NCBI GenBank assembly: GCA_028278405.1
Contig: JANQEK010000047.1
Location: 1 to 64,000 of the forward strand
From: Nitrospinaceae bacterium
GTDB taxonomy: Bacteria; Nitrospinota; Nitrospinia; Nitrospinales; Nitrospinaceae
Reading direction: 5' to 3'
Length of the DNA stretch: 64,000 nt
The stretch's first letter is position 1. Every line of letters begins with the position of its first letter. Of the stretch, positions 35,995 through 44,745 are shown in pieces. The notes below the pieces were generated by a model. It ran no database searches. It saw only the letters and a list, made by a program, of their open reading frames with translations, and had not been told where the DNA came from. Position numbers and translations under genes: made by a program.

Positions 35995-36013
35995 TGGGTA
36001 GCACATGGGTAGC
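35995..36013 (+). promoter_or_regulatory. Paired TGGGTAGC motifs, possible integrase arm sites (right)
   Basis: Two copies of TGGGTAGC with three bases between them, matching the pair at 17022-17041. They lie between the integrase start and attR, where arm sites and integrase autoregulation are expected. Confidence 0.5.
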
Positions 36014-36146
36014 ATTTCAAGATTTATAGGGTGAATTGGTGTGAAATGCTATGAGTACGTTTTCGGCCTTGTATAAAGCCTTGAGACACTATAGGAGGGT
36101 ATTCAGAGGGTTTCAAGCTTTTTCATACTTATGTTTAGGAATTTCA

Positions 36147-36195
36147 TTCGGGACGAAGGGGCCGGAGGTTCAAATCCTCTCATCCCGACCAGTAA
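36147..36195 (+). repeat. attR, right copy of 49-bp direct repeat
   Basis: Identical over 49 bases to 16931-16979. It keeps the 3' part of tRNA-Pro without its 5' half. Confidence 0.93.
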
Positions 36196-36200
36196 TAATA

Positions 36201-36231
36201 ATGAGCTACGGGTTTTTCCGTAGCTCATTTT
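36201..36231 (+). terminator. Original chromosomal terminator of tRNA-Pro
   Basis: ATGAGCTACGG and CCGTAGCTCAT form a perfect 11-pair stem followed by TTT. By position this was the tRNA-Pro terminator before the island entered. Confidence 0.7.
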
Positions 36232-36277
36232 AATCTCAAAGCATCCTTCTTTTGAATTTTGACAAGTTATTTGAAAA

Positions 36278-36616
36278 TTAATATTCAGCCCTTACCGTTA
36301 TTGTGTCTGAAGTAGCCAAGACGTCATGATCAGCATTGGCTACTTTAAGAGTTATTTCGTGCTTACCTTTAGAGAGTCCCTTTAAAGTTCCCTTGAAGCC
36401 TTTCTGATATTTTCCGTCCACAAAAGCGTGAACATGATCTCCCTGGGATCCTTTTTCAAGCTCATATTTGATTTCTACCGACTCCCCCACTGTATCTCCA
36501 TTAGCAGGAGAGGTTATTTTCAGAATCGAGCCATCATTAACCGCAGCATTACCCATGCAGGACATAGAAAATACGGCAAAAATAAATATGCATCCTAATC
36601 TTAATTTCATAAACAC
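36278..36616 (-). CDS. Exported Ig-like protein
   Basis: 112 residues. A signal peptide (about 1-26) is followed by a small beta-sandwich: ITSPANGDTVGESVEIKYEL, HVHAFVDGKYQKGF, LSKGKHEITLKVANADH and a last strand TITVRAEY. The pattern is shared with the DUF4399-like protein at 61694. The mature protein would sit in the periplasm. AGGAGG favours the GTG at 36616, with an ATG two codons later as alternative. Confidence 0.65.
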   Translation of the reverse strand: MFMKLRLGCIFIFAVFSMSCMGNAAVNDGSILKITSPANGDTVGESVEIKYELEKGSQGDHVHAFVDGKYQKGFKGTLKGLSKGKHEITLKVANADHDVLATSDTITVRAEY

Positions 36617-36803
36617 CTATTCCTCCTTCTTTTTAACGATTTGCTTTGCGCTTCCTTTGTAATTATCTGTTTTAACTTTTTCTTTAAAGGAAACGACAAT
36701 CTTGATTGTATTTCGAGAAACAATTTAAGCTATTTTCGCAAAGAGAACTCTTCTTAGTATCACCGCCATCCCTGCAACTTTTTAACTTTCCTCTAGCATA
36801 GTC

Positions 36804-37238
36804 TCATTCTTTACAATCCCGGCAAATACCAAACAAAGTCATGCGATGGGAAACAATGGAAAACTCATGCTTCTTTGCCGTTTTTTCCTGGAAGCGTTCG
36901 ATCATAGGGTGATGAAATTCTTTAACTGTCCTGCATCGTGTGCACACCAGATGATCGTGATGGTCTCGCCCATAAACCCTCTCAAAGCATTTTTTATCCT
37001 GGAAAAGAACATTTTCCTGAGCCAATCCACATTCGACCAAGAGATTCATGGTGCGGTACACAGTCGCCAAACCGATATCTTTATCCACTTTGCGCACTCT
37101 CTCGTGCAACTCTTCGATGTCCAGATGACTCATACTCTGCAAAAAAACCTGCACGATGACTTTACGGGGATAAGTGAGGCGCATATTCTTTTCCGCTAGA
37201 AAGTCTTCAAGTATTTTTGACTCTGGAATCTGTTTCAT
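36804..37238 (-). CDS. fur: Fur-family metal-responsive repressor
   Basis: 144 residues. The N-terminal winged helix (about 10-85) includes LRTM-type elements (AEKNMRLTYPRK and TVYRTMNLLVE). The metal and dimer domain has CTRC and CRDC for structural zinc, with histidines HHDH and HHP between. A near-consensus Fur box lies 60 bases upstream in the divergent promoter region, so iron regulation is most likely; a Zur or PerR role is less likely. Confidence 0.88.
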   Translation of the reverse strand: MKQIPESKILEDFLAEKNMRLTYPRKVIVQVFLQSMSHLDIEELHERVRKVDKDIGLATVYRTMNLLVECGLAQENVLFQDKKCFERVYGRDHHDHLVCTRCRTVKEFHHPMIERFQEKTAKKHEFSIVSHRMTLFGICRDCKE

Positions 37239-37269
37239 AGGGCAACCCCAAAAAAAATCTCAAAATGAG

Positions 37270-37298
37270 TTGACAATAGCATTAGCCTTAATTATAAT
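37270..37298 (+). promoter_or_regulatory. Consensus sigma-70 promoter of the ferredoxin gene
   Basis: TTGACA, a 17-base spacer and TATAAT: an exact match to the consensus at both boxes. Confidence 0.85.
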
Positions 37299-37317
37299 AA
37301 AAATGATAATCATTATC
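37299..37317. promoter_or_regulatory. Fur box
   Basis: The 19 bases match the GATAATGATAATCATTATC consensus at 17 positions. The site begins right after the -10 box, so bound Fur would block transcription start; it may also serve fur itself on the other strand. Confidence 0.85.
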
Positions 37318-37339
37318 AATATCAAAGTGTGCTGATCTG

Positions 37340-37624
37340 ATGAATTATTTTCATCGCCCTACCCAGATAATTAAGGTCTGTACCGGGCCTGGCTGCAAAT
37401 CCTGGAAATCTGGAAAGGTTTTGTCCCTGCTCTGGAAACTGATCGGGAAATCCCCTTTTACAGGGAATATTCAAGTTTCCCCGGTACCATGCCTGAAAAA
37501 ATGTAGTGGCGGAGTTACGGTCAAAATATCACCGACCGGGGAACTTCTGAAATGTCGGGAGCCTGAAGAGGCTGTGGAGATATTGGCTCAACAGGATCCC
37601 TTCGTAAGAACAAAAGCGAAGTAG
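37340..37624 (+). CDS. Thioredoxin-like 2Fe-2S ferredoxin, Fur-controlled
   Basis: 94 residues. VCTGPGCKSW gives two cysteines four residues apart, and CLKKC two more about 30 residues later, the arrangement of thioredoxin-fold 2Fe-2S ferredoxins. Expression should rise when iron is short, given the Fur box over its promoter. Its partner is unknown. A terminator-like hairpin follows. Confidence 0.75.
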   Translation: MNYFHRPTQIIKVCTGPGCKSWKSGKVLSLLWKLIGKSPFTGNIQVSPVPCLKKCSGGVTVKISPTGELLKCREPEEAVEILAQQDPFVRTKAK

Positions 37625-37670
37625 TAAATCGTCAACGAGTTTGAACAATTTTGTTTTATTCAAATAAAAA

Positions 37671-37710
37671 GGGGCTGCCGAATTAGCTTGGACGCGCCTT
37701 CGGCAACCCC
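37671..37710. terminator. Hairpin after ferredoxin gene
   Basis: GGGG-C-TGCCGAA pairs with TTCGGCA-A-CCCC around a 16-base loop. The T tract after it is poor (TAAATTT). Confidence 0.5.
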
Positions 37711-37802
37711 TAAATTTCGCCAAAACAGTTTTGGGCCGTTTTGTGTCCTCAACCTACCAAAACGTCCATAGCTTTCAATAAAAACTGTTCATTATAGGAA
37801 AA

Positions 37803-37864
37803 GACTTCTTTTCATTGGTGAAGAAGTCTGGGCCAAGCGGAGGGGAGTTGCGCCCCCTCCGCTT
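37803..37864 (+). ncRNA. Tandem perfect hairpins ahead of the PAS gene
   Basis: GACTTCTT/AAGAAGTC (37803-37828) and AAGCGGAGGGG/CCCCTCCGCTT (37835-37864) follow each other with six bases between them. They end 49 bases before the PAS-protein ATG. The second could be a terminator without a T tract; together they could form a leader RNA structure. No known family is recognised. Confidence 0.4.
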
Positions 37865-37913
37865 GCCTCCTCCTTTGAAACAAAGAACCAGATCTAGGAT
37901 CTGAATAAAAGTC

Positions 37914-38246
37914 ATGCCTAGCGATCATTCAATGATTACCATTGACCAGTGGGGAACGATACTGACGGTATGCGGAGATCTGGCATCCGACTGCGGTTAC
38001 GATCCCCAGGATATAATTGGCAAGGAAATCCATTTTCTGATTCAGCAACCCACTTCTAACAAAATTGATGAATATTTGGATTTTTACAGAAACGTGCACA
38101 ACGATAAGATCGTCTGGCACTTTCGGGGGGTTACGGGGTGTCGTAGTGACGGCTCAGTTTTTCCTGTTCACTTGACCATCCAACAAAACAACGAAGGTGA
38201 AAAACGCTACTTCAATTGCATCGTGGAGAATTCTAATTGCACCTAA
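37914..38246 (+). CDS. Single PAS-domain protein
   Basis: 110 residues, one PAS domain: ITIDQWGTILTVCG, then DIIGKEIHFLI and HFRGVTGCRSDGSVFPVHLTI (the beta-sheet with the D-G-S-x-F-P-V motif). No output domain is present, so it would sense a ligand or redox state and act on another protein. An alternative start is the Met six residues later. Confidence 0.8.
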   Translation: MPSDHSMITIDQWGTILTVCGDLASDCGYDPQDIIGKEIHFLIQQPTSNKIDEYLDFYRNVHNDKIVWHFRGVTGCRSDGSVFPVHLTIQQNNEGEKRYFNCIVENSNCT

Positions 38247-38296
38247 ATCAAGATTCATTAGGTATCGATGACAAACAGGCGCTATTGAATCTTTTA

Positions 38297-41182
38297 CTAC
38301 TCGAACTCATCCTCATCCAGCTCATCATCTTCATCGTTATGATCCGCGGTTTGGACAAACTTTTTCACTCGCGGTTTGCTGTTATCAAAGGGGATCATAA
38401 ATTCTCCCCGATCGTTAGCCACCTGGATGCTGAACAGCACAGGGTTGCTGAAATCAATCCCCGATAGGTCGATCCCCTTCACTTTAATCTTATACTTTCC
38501 GTTATCCCGCAAAACCATCTGCTTGATTCCAGAAAATGGTTTTGTTTGAGGAGCTTTATAGACCCAGCGGTTGTTCTTTCGAACGAATGAACCGGAGCTA
38601 ATGGTTTCCGAAAAAGTTCCTAATGTGAAGGTGACCGATTCATTCACTGGGTCGATCCCGTCGCTCGCTGCGTCTAAAATGAGGTTTCCCCTTACCTTGA
38701 ACTTGTCGTCGCTGGGTCCGGGTCTCAACTTGGCTCTAGCCCAGAAAACTTTTAGGTCAAAACCAGTCGCTGTCACCGTCACGTTCTGCGTGGCCGTACC
38801 AATATTGCCCGCAGCATCTGATGCGGTCCAAACTATCGTTGTGGTCCCCAGCGGAAAGGGCCCCGTCGTACTTGGACTGGGACCGCTTACCACGCCCACA
38901 TTATCTATGGCCGTAGCCGTACCAATATCAACGGCAGTCAAAGTTCCTGTGGCCTGCACAATGATATCCGCTGGAGGTGTAACTACAGGGGGGATATTAT
39001 CCACCTCTTCACCCTCAACTATGGGGTCCATGAACAGAATAGAACCTTCAGCTGTAACTTCCACGAAAGTGAGACCGGTTACAAATGCTGCACCATCTGT
39101 TGGGCTGAGCATTTCCGCTTCATCAATGCCGCGAATAGTAAACTCACGGACTCCTTCCGGCACAAAATCGGTGAAAAAAAACGGTGTCATTGCTGACAGA
39201 ACTTCCACATGGCTACCAAACACAACCTCAAAAGTATCGTCTCCTTGAGGAAGCGGGGCCGGAATCAACACCGATTCGATATTTGGAGAAATATCATTTA
39301 CCCAATAATCATATCCAGTGGCTATTGGCGGATCAAAAAAACATCTAAATCCGGAGATAATCTGTCCTGTGCCGGCAACAACACCACAAATAACCAGTTC
39401 AAATGGGTCTCCAGTGGAAATATCATTGGAAGGTAAAATCGGTGTGCCTGGCGTAACTCCAGGCTTGGGATCAGCCCTAACGATGTTTTCACTCAGGTCG
39501 TCAAACACAACATGAAGGGCAACCTGACCCTTATTATTTAAAGATCGAGTAGACAGTTCAGAAATCTGAAAGATACTTTTACCATCTATAAAATCATTGG
39601 TAGAGATGACGGACAGAGATGGATCAAAATTGGGAAATCCGACGAATACCCCATCTCCTCCACTTACTAAACCAGATCGAAATGCGACCACATTAAAATC
39701 ATTCAATGAAGTACCTTGTGTAAACACACTGAAAACATCATTTACTTCTGCTACTGTGGAAATTCCCGTTTCATTGGCGAATACCACTTTTTTTTCTAGC
39801 GGGCCATCACTTGAAAAACTTACTGCCCCGGCGTTGTTAAATCCTAAAAAACCTAAAGACAACGCACCCCAATTAGAACTATTGCCAATGGTAAGCTGCT
39901 GGGGAGTTTCTCCTAACTCATAAAGGAATATTGAATAGTCAGTTCCACCGCCGGAACCAAGGCCACTCATAAACGCTCCTTGGTTTTCATCATTGATGAC
40001 CGGAAATCCGTTGGTCCTTGGGGTGAAGATATCCGGCGACTGAGGCAAACCCCCCAGAGTGGGGGCAGTGACCCCATCTGATAATACAAAGAGATCACCA
40101 GCATAAAAGGGAATCTGACCGTTGTTATTAATCCCTACGGATCTGATAATACTTGTGGGAGAATTAAATTCTACAAGCGGCCCACCATCTCCCAAATAAA
40201 TTGGAAATTGGCCGGAAATAAGATTTTGTGCCTGAAAAGCTATCGTCCCATCATCATTGATTCCCAAGCCCAGGACGCTAGGGGTAAATGCTATATTGGG
40301 ATCGACCATATTGGTCCAGATTGGTGTTAGAGAGCCACCTACTCCTTTGAAAATGCCTTTCCCAGCTGTATCCGACGCGCCCTCCTTAAAGCTACCCGAA
40401 AAAGCTATTTCTCCATTCTCATTTATAGAAATATCAGGGTGAAATGAGGAAAAGTCACCATCATTGAGAGGACTCGAATCACTTTCAGCAATGATGGTGT
40501 AATCGTAAAAATCACTACCGGTGCCCGTCGACGCGCTGGGATTGATGGTAATGGTTACTGAAGCTGTATTAGCTAGTAGAGAATCGCTTACTGAAACCTC
40601 AAAAGTTACATCGGTTGGCCCAGCAACTACAGGGGCCGTAAAATCCGGATTGGCGATAAAGACATTGGATAAAACAACTGCTGGTCCAGCGGTTTGGTTC
40701 CACGTGAATACAAGCAGATCACCATCGGGATCGGTGCTTCCAGACGCGTCCAACTGAACCGTTGCGCCCGATGTCACAGTTTGATTGGGTCCGGCATCGG
40801 GTATAGGAGCACTATTATTGGTTTGATCGCGGACTGTAATGTCCATAGTATCTGTGCTGAAAAGTCCCCCGGGGTCAGTTACCGTCAACTCAAAAACAAG
40901 AGTATCGCCACCTGCGGGAACATCAGGTAGAATTACTGTGGGTGTTGAGCTTGCTGGCCCAAATATCAGAGCTGGTGTTCCAGAAATCTGCGCCCAGGAA
41001 AAGGATATCGAATCGCCGTCAGGGTCAAAACTTACTGTACCATCCAACCCTATAGCTAGAAACTCCAATATACTACTAATATCCGCCCCGGCGTTGGCGA
41101 CGGGTGGGTTGTTCTGAGCTTGAACCGGATTGGCTCCCAAGAACAAACAGAGTAGAATGACCTTAATAATTTTTATTTTCAT
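38297..41182 (-). CDS. Large exported PKD/HYR-domain protein with NxxGxxxF repeats
   Basis: 961 residues. A signal peptide (1-22, ending PVQA) is followed by two PKD/REJ-like domains (about 25-215: PVANAGAD, then DASGSTDPDGD). A repeat region (about 225-560) has recurring I/L-N-x-x-G-x-I-A-F motifs such as INENGEIAF, INDDGTIAF and LNNKGQVAL. An HYR domain (about 740-830; ATAIDNVGV, PLGTTTIVWTASDAAGN) and an acidic tail close it. Likely a surface or secreted adhesion-type protein. The start at 41182 follows AGAGG. It diverges from the LuxR regulator at 41442. Confidence 0.8.
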   Translation of the reverse strand: MKIKIIKVILLCLFLGANPVQAQNNPPVANAGADISSILEFLAIGLDGTVSFDPDGDSISFSWAQISGTPALIFGPASSTPTVILPDVPAGGDTLVFELTVTDPGGLFSTDTMDITVRDQTNNSAPIPDAGPNQTVTSGATVQLDASGSTDPDGDLLVFTWNQTAGPAVVLSNVFIANPDFTAPVVAGPTDVTFEVSVSDSLLANTASVTITINPSASTGTGSDFYDYTIIAESDSSPLNDGDFSSFHPDISINENGEIAFSGSFKEGASDTAGKGIFKGVGGSLTPIWTNMVDPNIAFTPSVLGLGINDDGTIAFQAQNLISGQFPIYLGDGGPLVEFNSPTSIIRSVGINNNGQIPFYAGDLFVLSDGVTAPTLGGLPQSPDIFTPRTNGFPVINDENQGAFMSGLGSGGGTDYSIFLYELGETPQQLTIGNSSNWGALSLGFLGFNNAGAVSFSSDGPLEKKVVFANETGISTVAEVNDVFSVFTQGTSLNDFNVVAFRSGLVSGGDGVFVGFPNFDPSLSVISTNDFIDGKSIFQISELSTRSLNNKGQVALHVVFDDLSENIVRADPKPGVTPGTPILPSNDISTGDPFELVICGVVAGTGQIISGFRCFFDPPIATGYDYWVNDISPNIESVLIPAPLPQGDDTFEVVFGSHVEVLSAMTPFFFTDFVPEGVREFTIRGIDEAEMLSPTDGAAFVTGLTFVEVTAEGSILFMDPIVEGEEVDNIPPVVTPPADIIVQATGTLTAVDIGTATAIDNVGVVSGPSPSTTGPFPLGTTTIVWTASDAAGNIGTATQNVTVTATGFDLKVFWARAKLRPGPSDDKFKVRGNLILDAASDGIDPVNESVTFTLGTFSETISSGSFVRKNNRWVYKAPQTKPFSGIKQMVLRDNGKYKIKVKGIDLSGIDFSNPVLFSIQVANDRGEFMIPFDNSKPRVKKFVQTADHNDEDDELDEDEFE

Positions 41183-41441
41183 AGCCTCTTTTCCTTTCAA
41201 GCGACTTCGACTTTTTGTTGAAAATGGGAGGGAATTACCTTTATTCGAACTAAGTTAGACAATGTTAGATAAGGAGGTCGGAGGAGTACATACCGTAAAT
41301 CCGGTATATTCTCCATAAAATTTATTAAAATAGACCTTTCATATCGCCTAATGTAGTATTGCAACATTCAAATTCTTAATATATCTATCTGTTCCCTTAT
41401 CAGAATAATTCGGGTCTCTAGTTATCGTAGGTACTATTCGT

Positions 41442-42557
41442 ATGAATGCTGAGCGCCAGAAAAGTTTATCTAAAAAGGATTACCAGAGCCTTCTTGAGAT
41501 TATTGACAAACTGTACTCTTCCGAAAGCATTCCAGAATTAAAAAAAATATTTAAAAAGGATATTTTGGCTCTGCTTGGAGCACAATGTGGAATTTTTGCC
41601 TGGCTGGAGCAGGATATAATCGATTGCCAGGTGATTGAAGGAATTAATATTTCATCTTCAGTGGTCAACATTTTTAATCAATTTCTCCCTTACAATCAAC
41701 TTAGTATTTTGGCGTCATCCGGCAATCGTCCGGTGGTGACTTATGGGATCGATCGAAAAATTGAAGAAGTGGATGGAGAAATTTCAAAATTAATCAGCAA
41801 TAAACCTGAGCTAAAAAATGAAGATTTCTCTTATTTCAAAAGACTCACCGGAGTGATTGTTGCGATAGACAGACCAGAGCCTAACCTGGGTTTTGGTATT
41901 CATCGTACACACCCGGAAGCAAAACCTTTCACTTTGCGGGAGGTGCGGATCACAGAGTATCTCCGGCCTCACCTCATTAAGTCAATTCGATTCGTAGCAT
42001 TGAAGGAAGAGTTACTTAAATTTAAGTCTATCACCGAAGCGTTGACGAATTCCTCAACGGCGATAGCACTGATTAATGAAACCGGACATGCCTTGTTTCT
42101 AAACCAAGCCTTTAAGAGCCTGTTTCCCCTGGAAGAGGGGTTCCTCTTGCCTAAGGAATTTAGTGATTTTGTTAAGGAAAAGATCGCGGAGTACTACCCC
42201 ATTGAGGAAGAATTTCAATCCACAGGAAGCCAACCATTTTTTACTCTGGAGAAAAAAACGTTTTGGTTAACCCTGATCCCTATCGAAGCTGACAAAGTCG
42301 AGAAAAAATATAACTGGCTAATTAAGTTAAAAGCTGTAACCGAACAACATTCGCAAACATCATTGTATATGGACAGAGCCGGATTGACCCACCGGGAGAT
42401 GGAAGTGTGCCTGTTATTGAAAGATGGGCTCAAAGAAAAAGATATTGCAGAACGGTTGTTCATAAGCACATCAACTGTGAACACCCATATTAAAAATATT
42501 TACTGCAAATTAGGGGTGCATTCGAGGGTTGAACTTATTATTACCTTGAACAAATGA
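41442..42557 (+). CDS. LuxR-family transcriptional regulator with N-terminal sensor region
   Basis: 371 residues. The C-terminal HTH (about 310-371) reads LTHREMEVCLLLKDGLKEKDIAERL. The N-terminal 300 residues contain a GAF-like part (about 15-190) and a PAS-like part (about 195-290, ALINETGHALFLNQAF). It should be a ligand- rather than phosphorylation-controlled activator; the ligand is unknown. It diverges from the large exported protein and may regulate it. Confidence 0.8.
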   Translation: MNAERQKSLSKKDYQSLLEIIDKLYSSESIPELKKIFKKDILALLGAQCGIFAWLEQDIIDCQVIEGINISSSVVNIFNQFLPYNQLSILASSGNRPVVTYGIDRKIEEVDGEISKLISNKPELKNEDFSYFKRLTGVIVAIDRPEPNLGFGIHRTHPEAKPFTLREVRITEYLRPHLIKSIRFVALKEELLKFKSITEALTNSSTAIALINETGHALFLNQAFKSLFPLEEGFLLPKEFSDFVKEKIAEYYPIEEEFQSTGSQPFFTLEKKTFWLTLIPIEADKVEKKYNWLIKLKAVTEQHSQTSLYMDRAGLTHREMEVCLLLKDGLKEKDIAERLFISTSTVNTHIKNIYCKLGVHSRVELIITLNK

Positions 42558-42748
42558 GTTTAATAATTGACTCTCCCAACCTGATAGCATGAGCCAGACT
42601 CAAAGATACTGATTGCTTTTCTTGACCGCCGCTGGATTCTAGACTCTTAAACGTTCCATCCTTTGAAGCGCAGATGGGTTTTCTGGAAGCATAAGTGATG
42701 CGATTTTTAGTCTGACTCTCCGATACCAATCAACCCAAATTCTATTCC

Positions 42749-42777
42749 TTGACCCTTTCGCCCAAATAGGGTTTAAT
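42749..42777 (+). promoter_or_regulatory. Promoter of the 42821 lipoprotein gene, shared block
   Basis: TTGACC, 17-base spacer, TTTAAT. Spacer end CGCCCAAATAGGG, the -10 box and flanks are identical to the promoter at 19450-19478 inside the island. Confidence 0.6.
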
Positions 42778-42820
42778 TCCGGTATTCAAATCGAACAAAG
42801 AGCATGAGGGGCGGGCTTCA

Positions 42821-43555
42821 ATGAAAAAACTTGCGGGTATTTTGGTTTGCGTTATTTCTTTTTGCGGTTGCTCGGCAAGAATAATGCCAGTGTCAGATAT
42901 GCTCATTGGCCAGGAAAGACTATTTCAAAAGAACTACACCATCGGGCAAAGTCAAACGGCCTATATTGGTCAACCCGTGATAAAAATCAAAGATTTTAAA
43001 GTGAAAAGGTTCAAACCAAGGTATTACCACGCTTCCGAGGATTTTAAGATTAATGCACCCTTTGGATCATTTGATGGCTTTAAAGACAAAGTTTACCCCG
43101 TTTATGGGGAAACCATAGTCGATGACAAAAAGTATACGGTTTTAAAATTTGTGGATCCTCCAAGTGTTTTTGGTCTTCTGATAGATGACGAAGGAATAGT
43201 CCTCAATAAGATTCTAAACCTGGCTATGCATCAGGAACTGGTATTGCTGAATATTCACCCTTTGGGTCTAAAATTTATCGGCGAAGAGAATAAATACATC
43301 GACTTGGAGCACAAATACCAAAATTTTGAACTTATTTATGGTGGGGTTTCCAACAATTCGTTTCAATTATCCTATAGAGATTTTTCCCCAAAAAATCCTC
43401 TTGTACCGGCGTCTTTTCAGAATTTATTTTATGATTTAAGTCAAAATAGGATTCGATACGGAGATATCATCATTGAAATTCATATAGCAACAAACGAAAG
43501 AATTGAATACACGGTTATATCCGACGGCTTAGAGAAAATAGAAAATAAGACATAA
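42821..43555 (+). CDS. Probable lipoprotein of unknown function
   Basis: 244 residues. The N-terminus MKKLAGILVCVISFCGCSAR has a lipoprotein-type signal with Cys17 as likely lipid site (FCGC, a weak lipobox). The mature part is beta-rich and has no recognised domain. It would be anchored in the inner or outer membrane. A well-defined promoter lies about 45 bases upstream. Confidence 0.65.
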   Translation: MKKLAGILVCVISFCGCSARIMPVSDMLIGQERLFQKNYTIGQSQTAYIGQPVIKIKDFKVKRFKPRYYHASEDFKINAPFGSFDGFKDKVYPVYGETIVDDKKYTVLKFVDPPSVFGLLIDDEGIVLNKILNLAMHQELVLLNIHPLGLKFIGEENKYIDLEHKYQNFELIYGGVSNNSFQLSYRDFSPKNPLVPASFQNLFYDLSQNRIRYGDIIIEIHIATNERIEYTVISDGLEKIENKT

Positions 43556-43570
43556 AAAACCTTCAGTAAA

Positions 43571-44176
43571 TCAAAAGCTGTTTTCCTTCACCAACTCGCT
43601 CAGGGTCAACTGACCCGGCTTGGGCCAGGGGTCCTTGGTGCCCTTCCCTATCGCCACCATCGGACCCATCACATGATCCTCAGGAAGGTTGATCAGTTCG
43701 GCGACTTTTTCAATATCGAAACCGATCATCGGACACGAGTCGTAACCCATCGACTTGGCGGCTAACATCAGGGTTTGCATGGCCAGACCGATGGATCGTT
43801 GAGCTTCATCGCGCTGCAGCCATTCCCGTCCTTCGTGGAAAGGCGCCATCCAATTAACGAGCAGTTCAGCCACCTCTTTAGGAGCATTCTGCCAATAGCG
43901 TTCCGGCTTTTTTTGCCAGGCCTTGGTATCCGCCGTCATGATAATGAGCAGGGAAGCGTCTGTCATTTGTGACTGGTCGTTGCCGAATTCCGTGCGAATT
44001 TTTTTTCGTAGCGCAGGGTCCCGGACGATGACGAAACGCCAGTGTTGAATATTAAAGCTGGTGGGCGCCTGGATGGCGGCTTGCAGCAGTTTCGTCTCTT
44101 CATTCGAAGTCAGTTTGTGCTCTGGGTCGAAATGCTTAATGGCCCGCCGCTGGTAAATGGCGTCGATCGTATCCAT
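43571..44176 (-). CDS. Nitroreductase-family FMN oxidoreductase
   Basis: 201 residues. IYQRRAIKHFDPEH (N-terminal FMN contact), APTSFNIQHWRFVIV and GMLAAKSMG-type helix (LAMQTLMLAAKSMGYDS) mark the nitroreductase fold, and a late VAIGKGTKDPWPKP closes it. It should reduce nitro compounds or quinones using NAD(P)H; the natural substrate is unknown. AAGGAG lies seven bases before the ATG at 44176. Confidence 0.85.
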   Translation of the reverse strand: MDTIDAIYQRRAIKHFDPEHKLTSNEETKLLQAAIQAPTSFNIQHWRFVIVRDPALRKKIRTEFGNDQSQMTDASLLIIMTADTKAWQKKPERYWQNAPKEVAELLVNWMAPFHEGREWLQRDEAQRSIGLAMQTLMLAAKSMGYDSCPMIGFDIEKVAELINLPEDHVMGPMVAIGKGTKDPWPKPGQLTLSELVKENSF

Positions 44177-44300
44177 GCGCAATCTCCTTAATTGATATGA
44201 ATTGTTTCTTTTCAGGTATTTGGAATTCCAAACTTTATTTTAGCTTGCCGGGATTATCAATGTTTGGTAGATTTAAATTAATCTTACATTGGAGGTTATC

Positions 44301-44687
44301 ATGTTTTGGAAGAGGAAATATCCTGGTATTGCAGTAACCCTGGCTGTCAGTTTTATCTTTTTTATGTCCGGCGGGATCTCTCAAGCAGCGGAAGAAAACC
44401 TTATAGCAGACGAGCCTTTTAAAGTGATACAACCCGAGAAGGCTGAAATCATCGATCCCAACTCTTTAAAAATAGAAATATCGAAATTCGAGCTTACAAA
44501 AATAGGTCCGCTAGAGAGCTTAACCGTATCGAAACCTAAAACACTAAAACCGGGGACTTTCTCCAAGGGAACTTATACTCCCACACAACGGGAAAACCCT
44601 GCGTATGACCGTTGCGCCAAATATAAAGAGTTTAATGCTCTGCTGGCATGTGCCCTACAAGCGATAAATAATAGACCTGAGGAGTAA
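44301..44687 (+). CDS. Exported protein of unknown function
   Basis: 128 residues with a signal peptide (about 1-30, cut near SQAAEE). The mature chain has two cysteines near its end (DRCAKY, ACALQ) and no recognised domain. GGAGGT precedes the ATG at 44301 and rules out the TTG that begins inside it. Confidence 0.55.
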   Translation: MFWKRKYPGIAVTLAVSFIFFMSGGISQAAEENLIADEPFKVIQPEKAEIIDPNSLKIEISKFELTKIGPLESLTVSKPKTLKPGTFSKGTYTPTQRENPAYDRCAKYKEFNALLACALQAINNRPEE

Positions 44688-44745
44688 CAACGAGGCGGTT
44701 TTATCCTTGTTACTTTTTGCTTCTATTCCGTCGATGGGAATTGCA

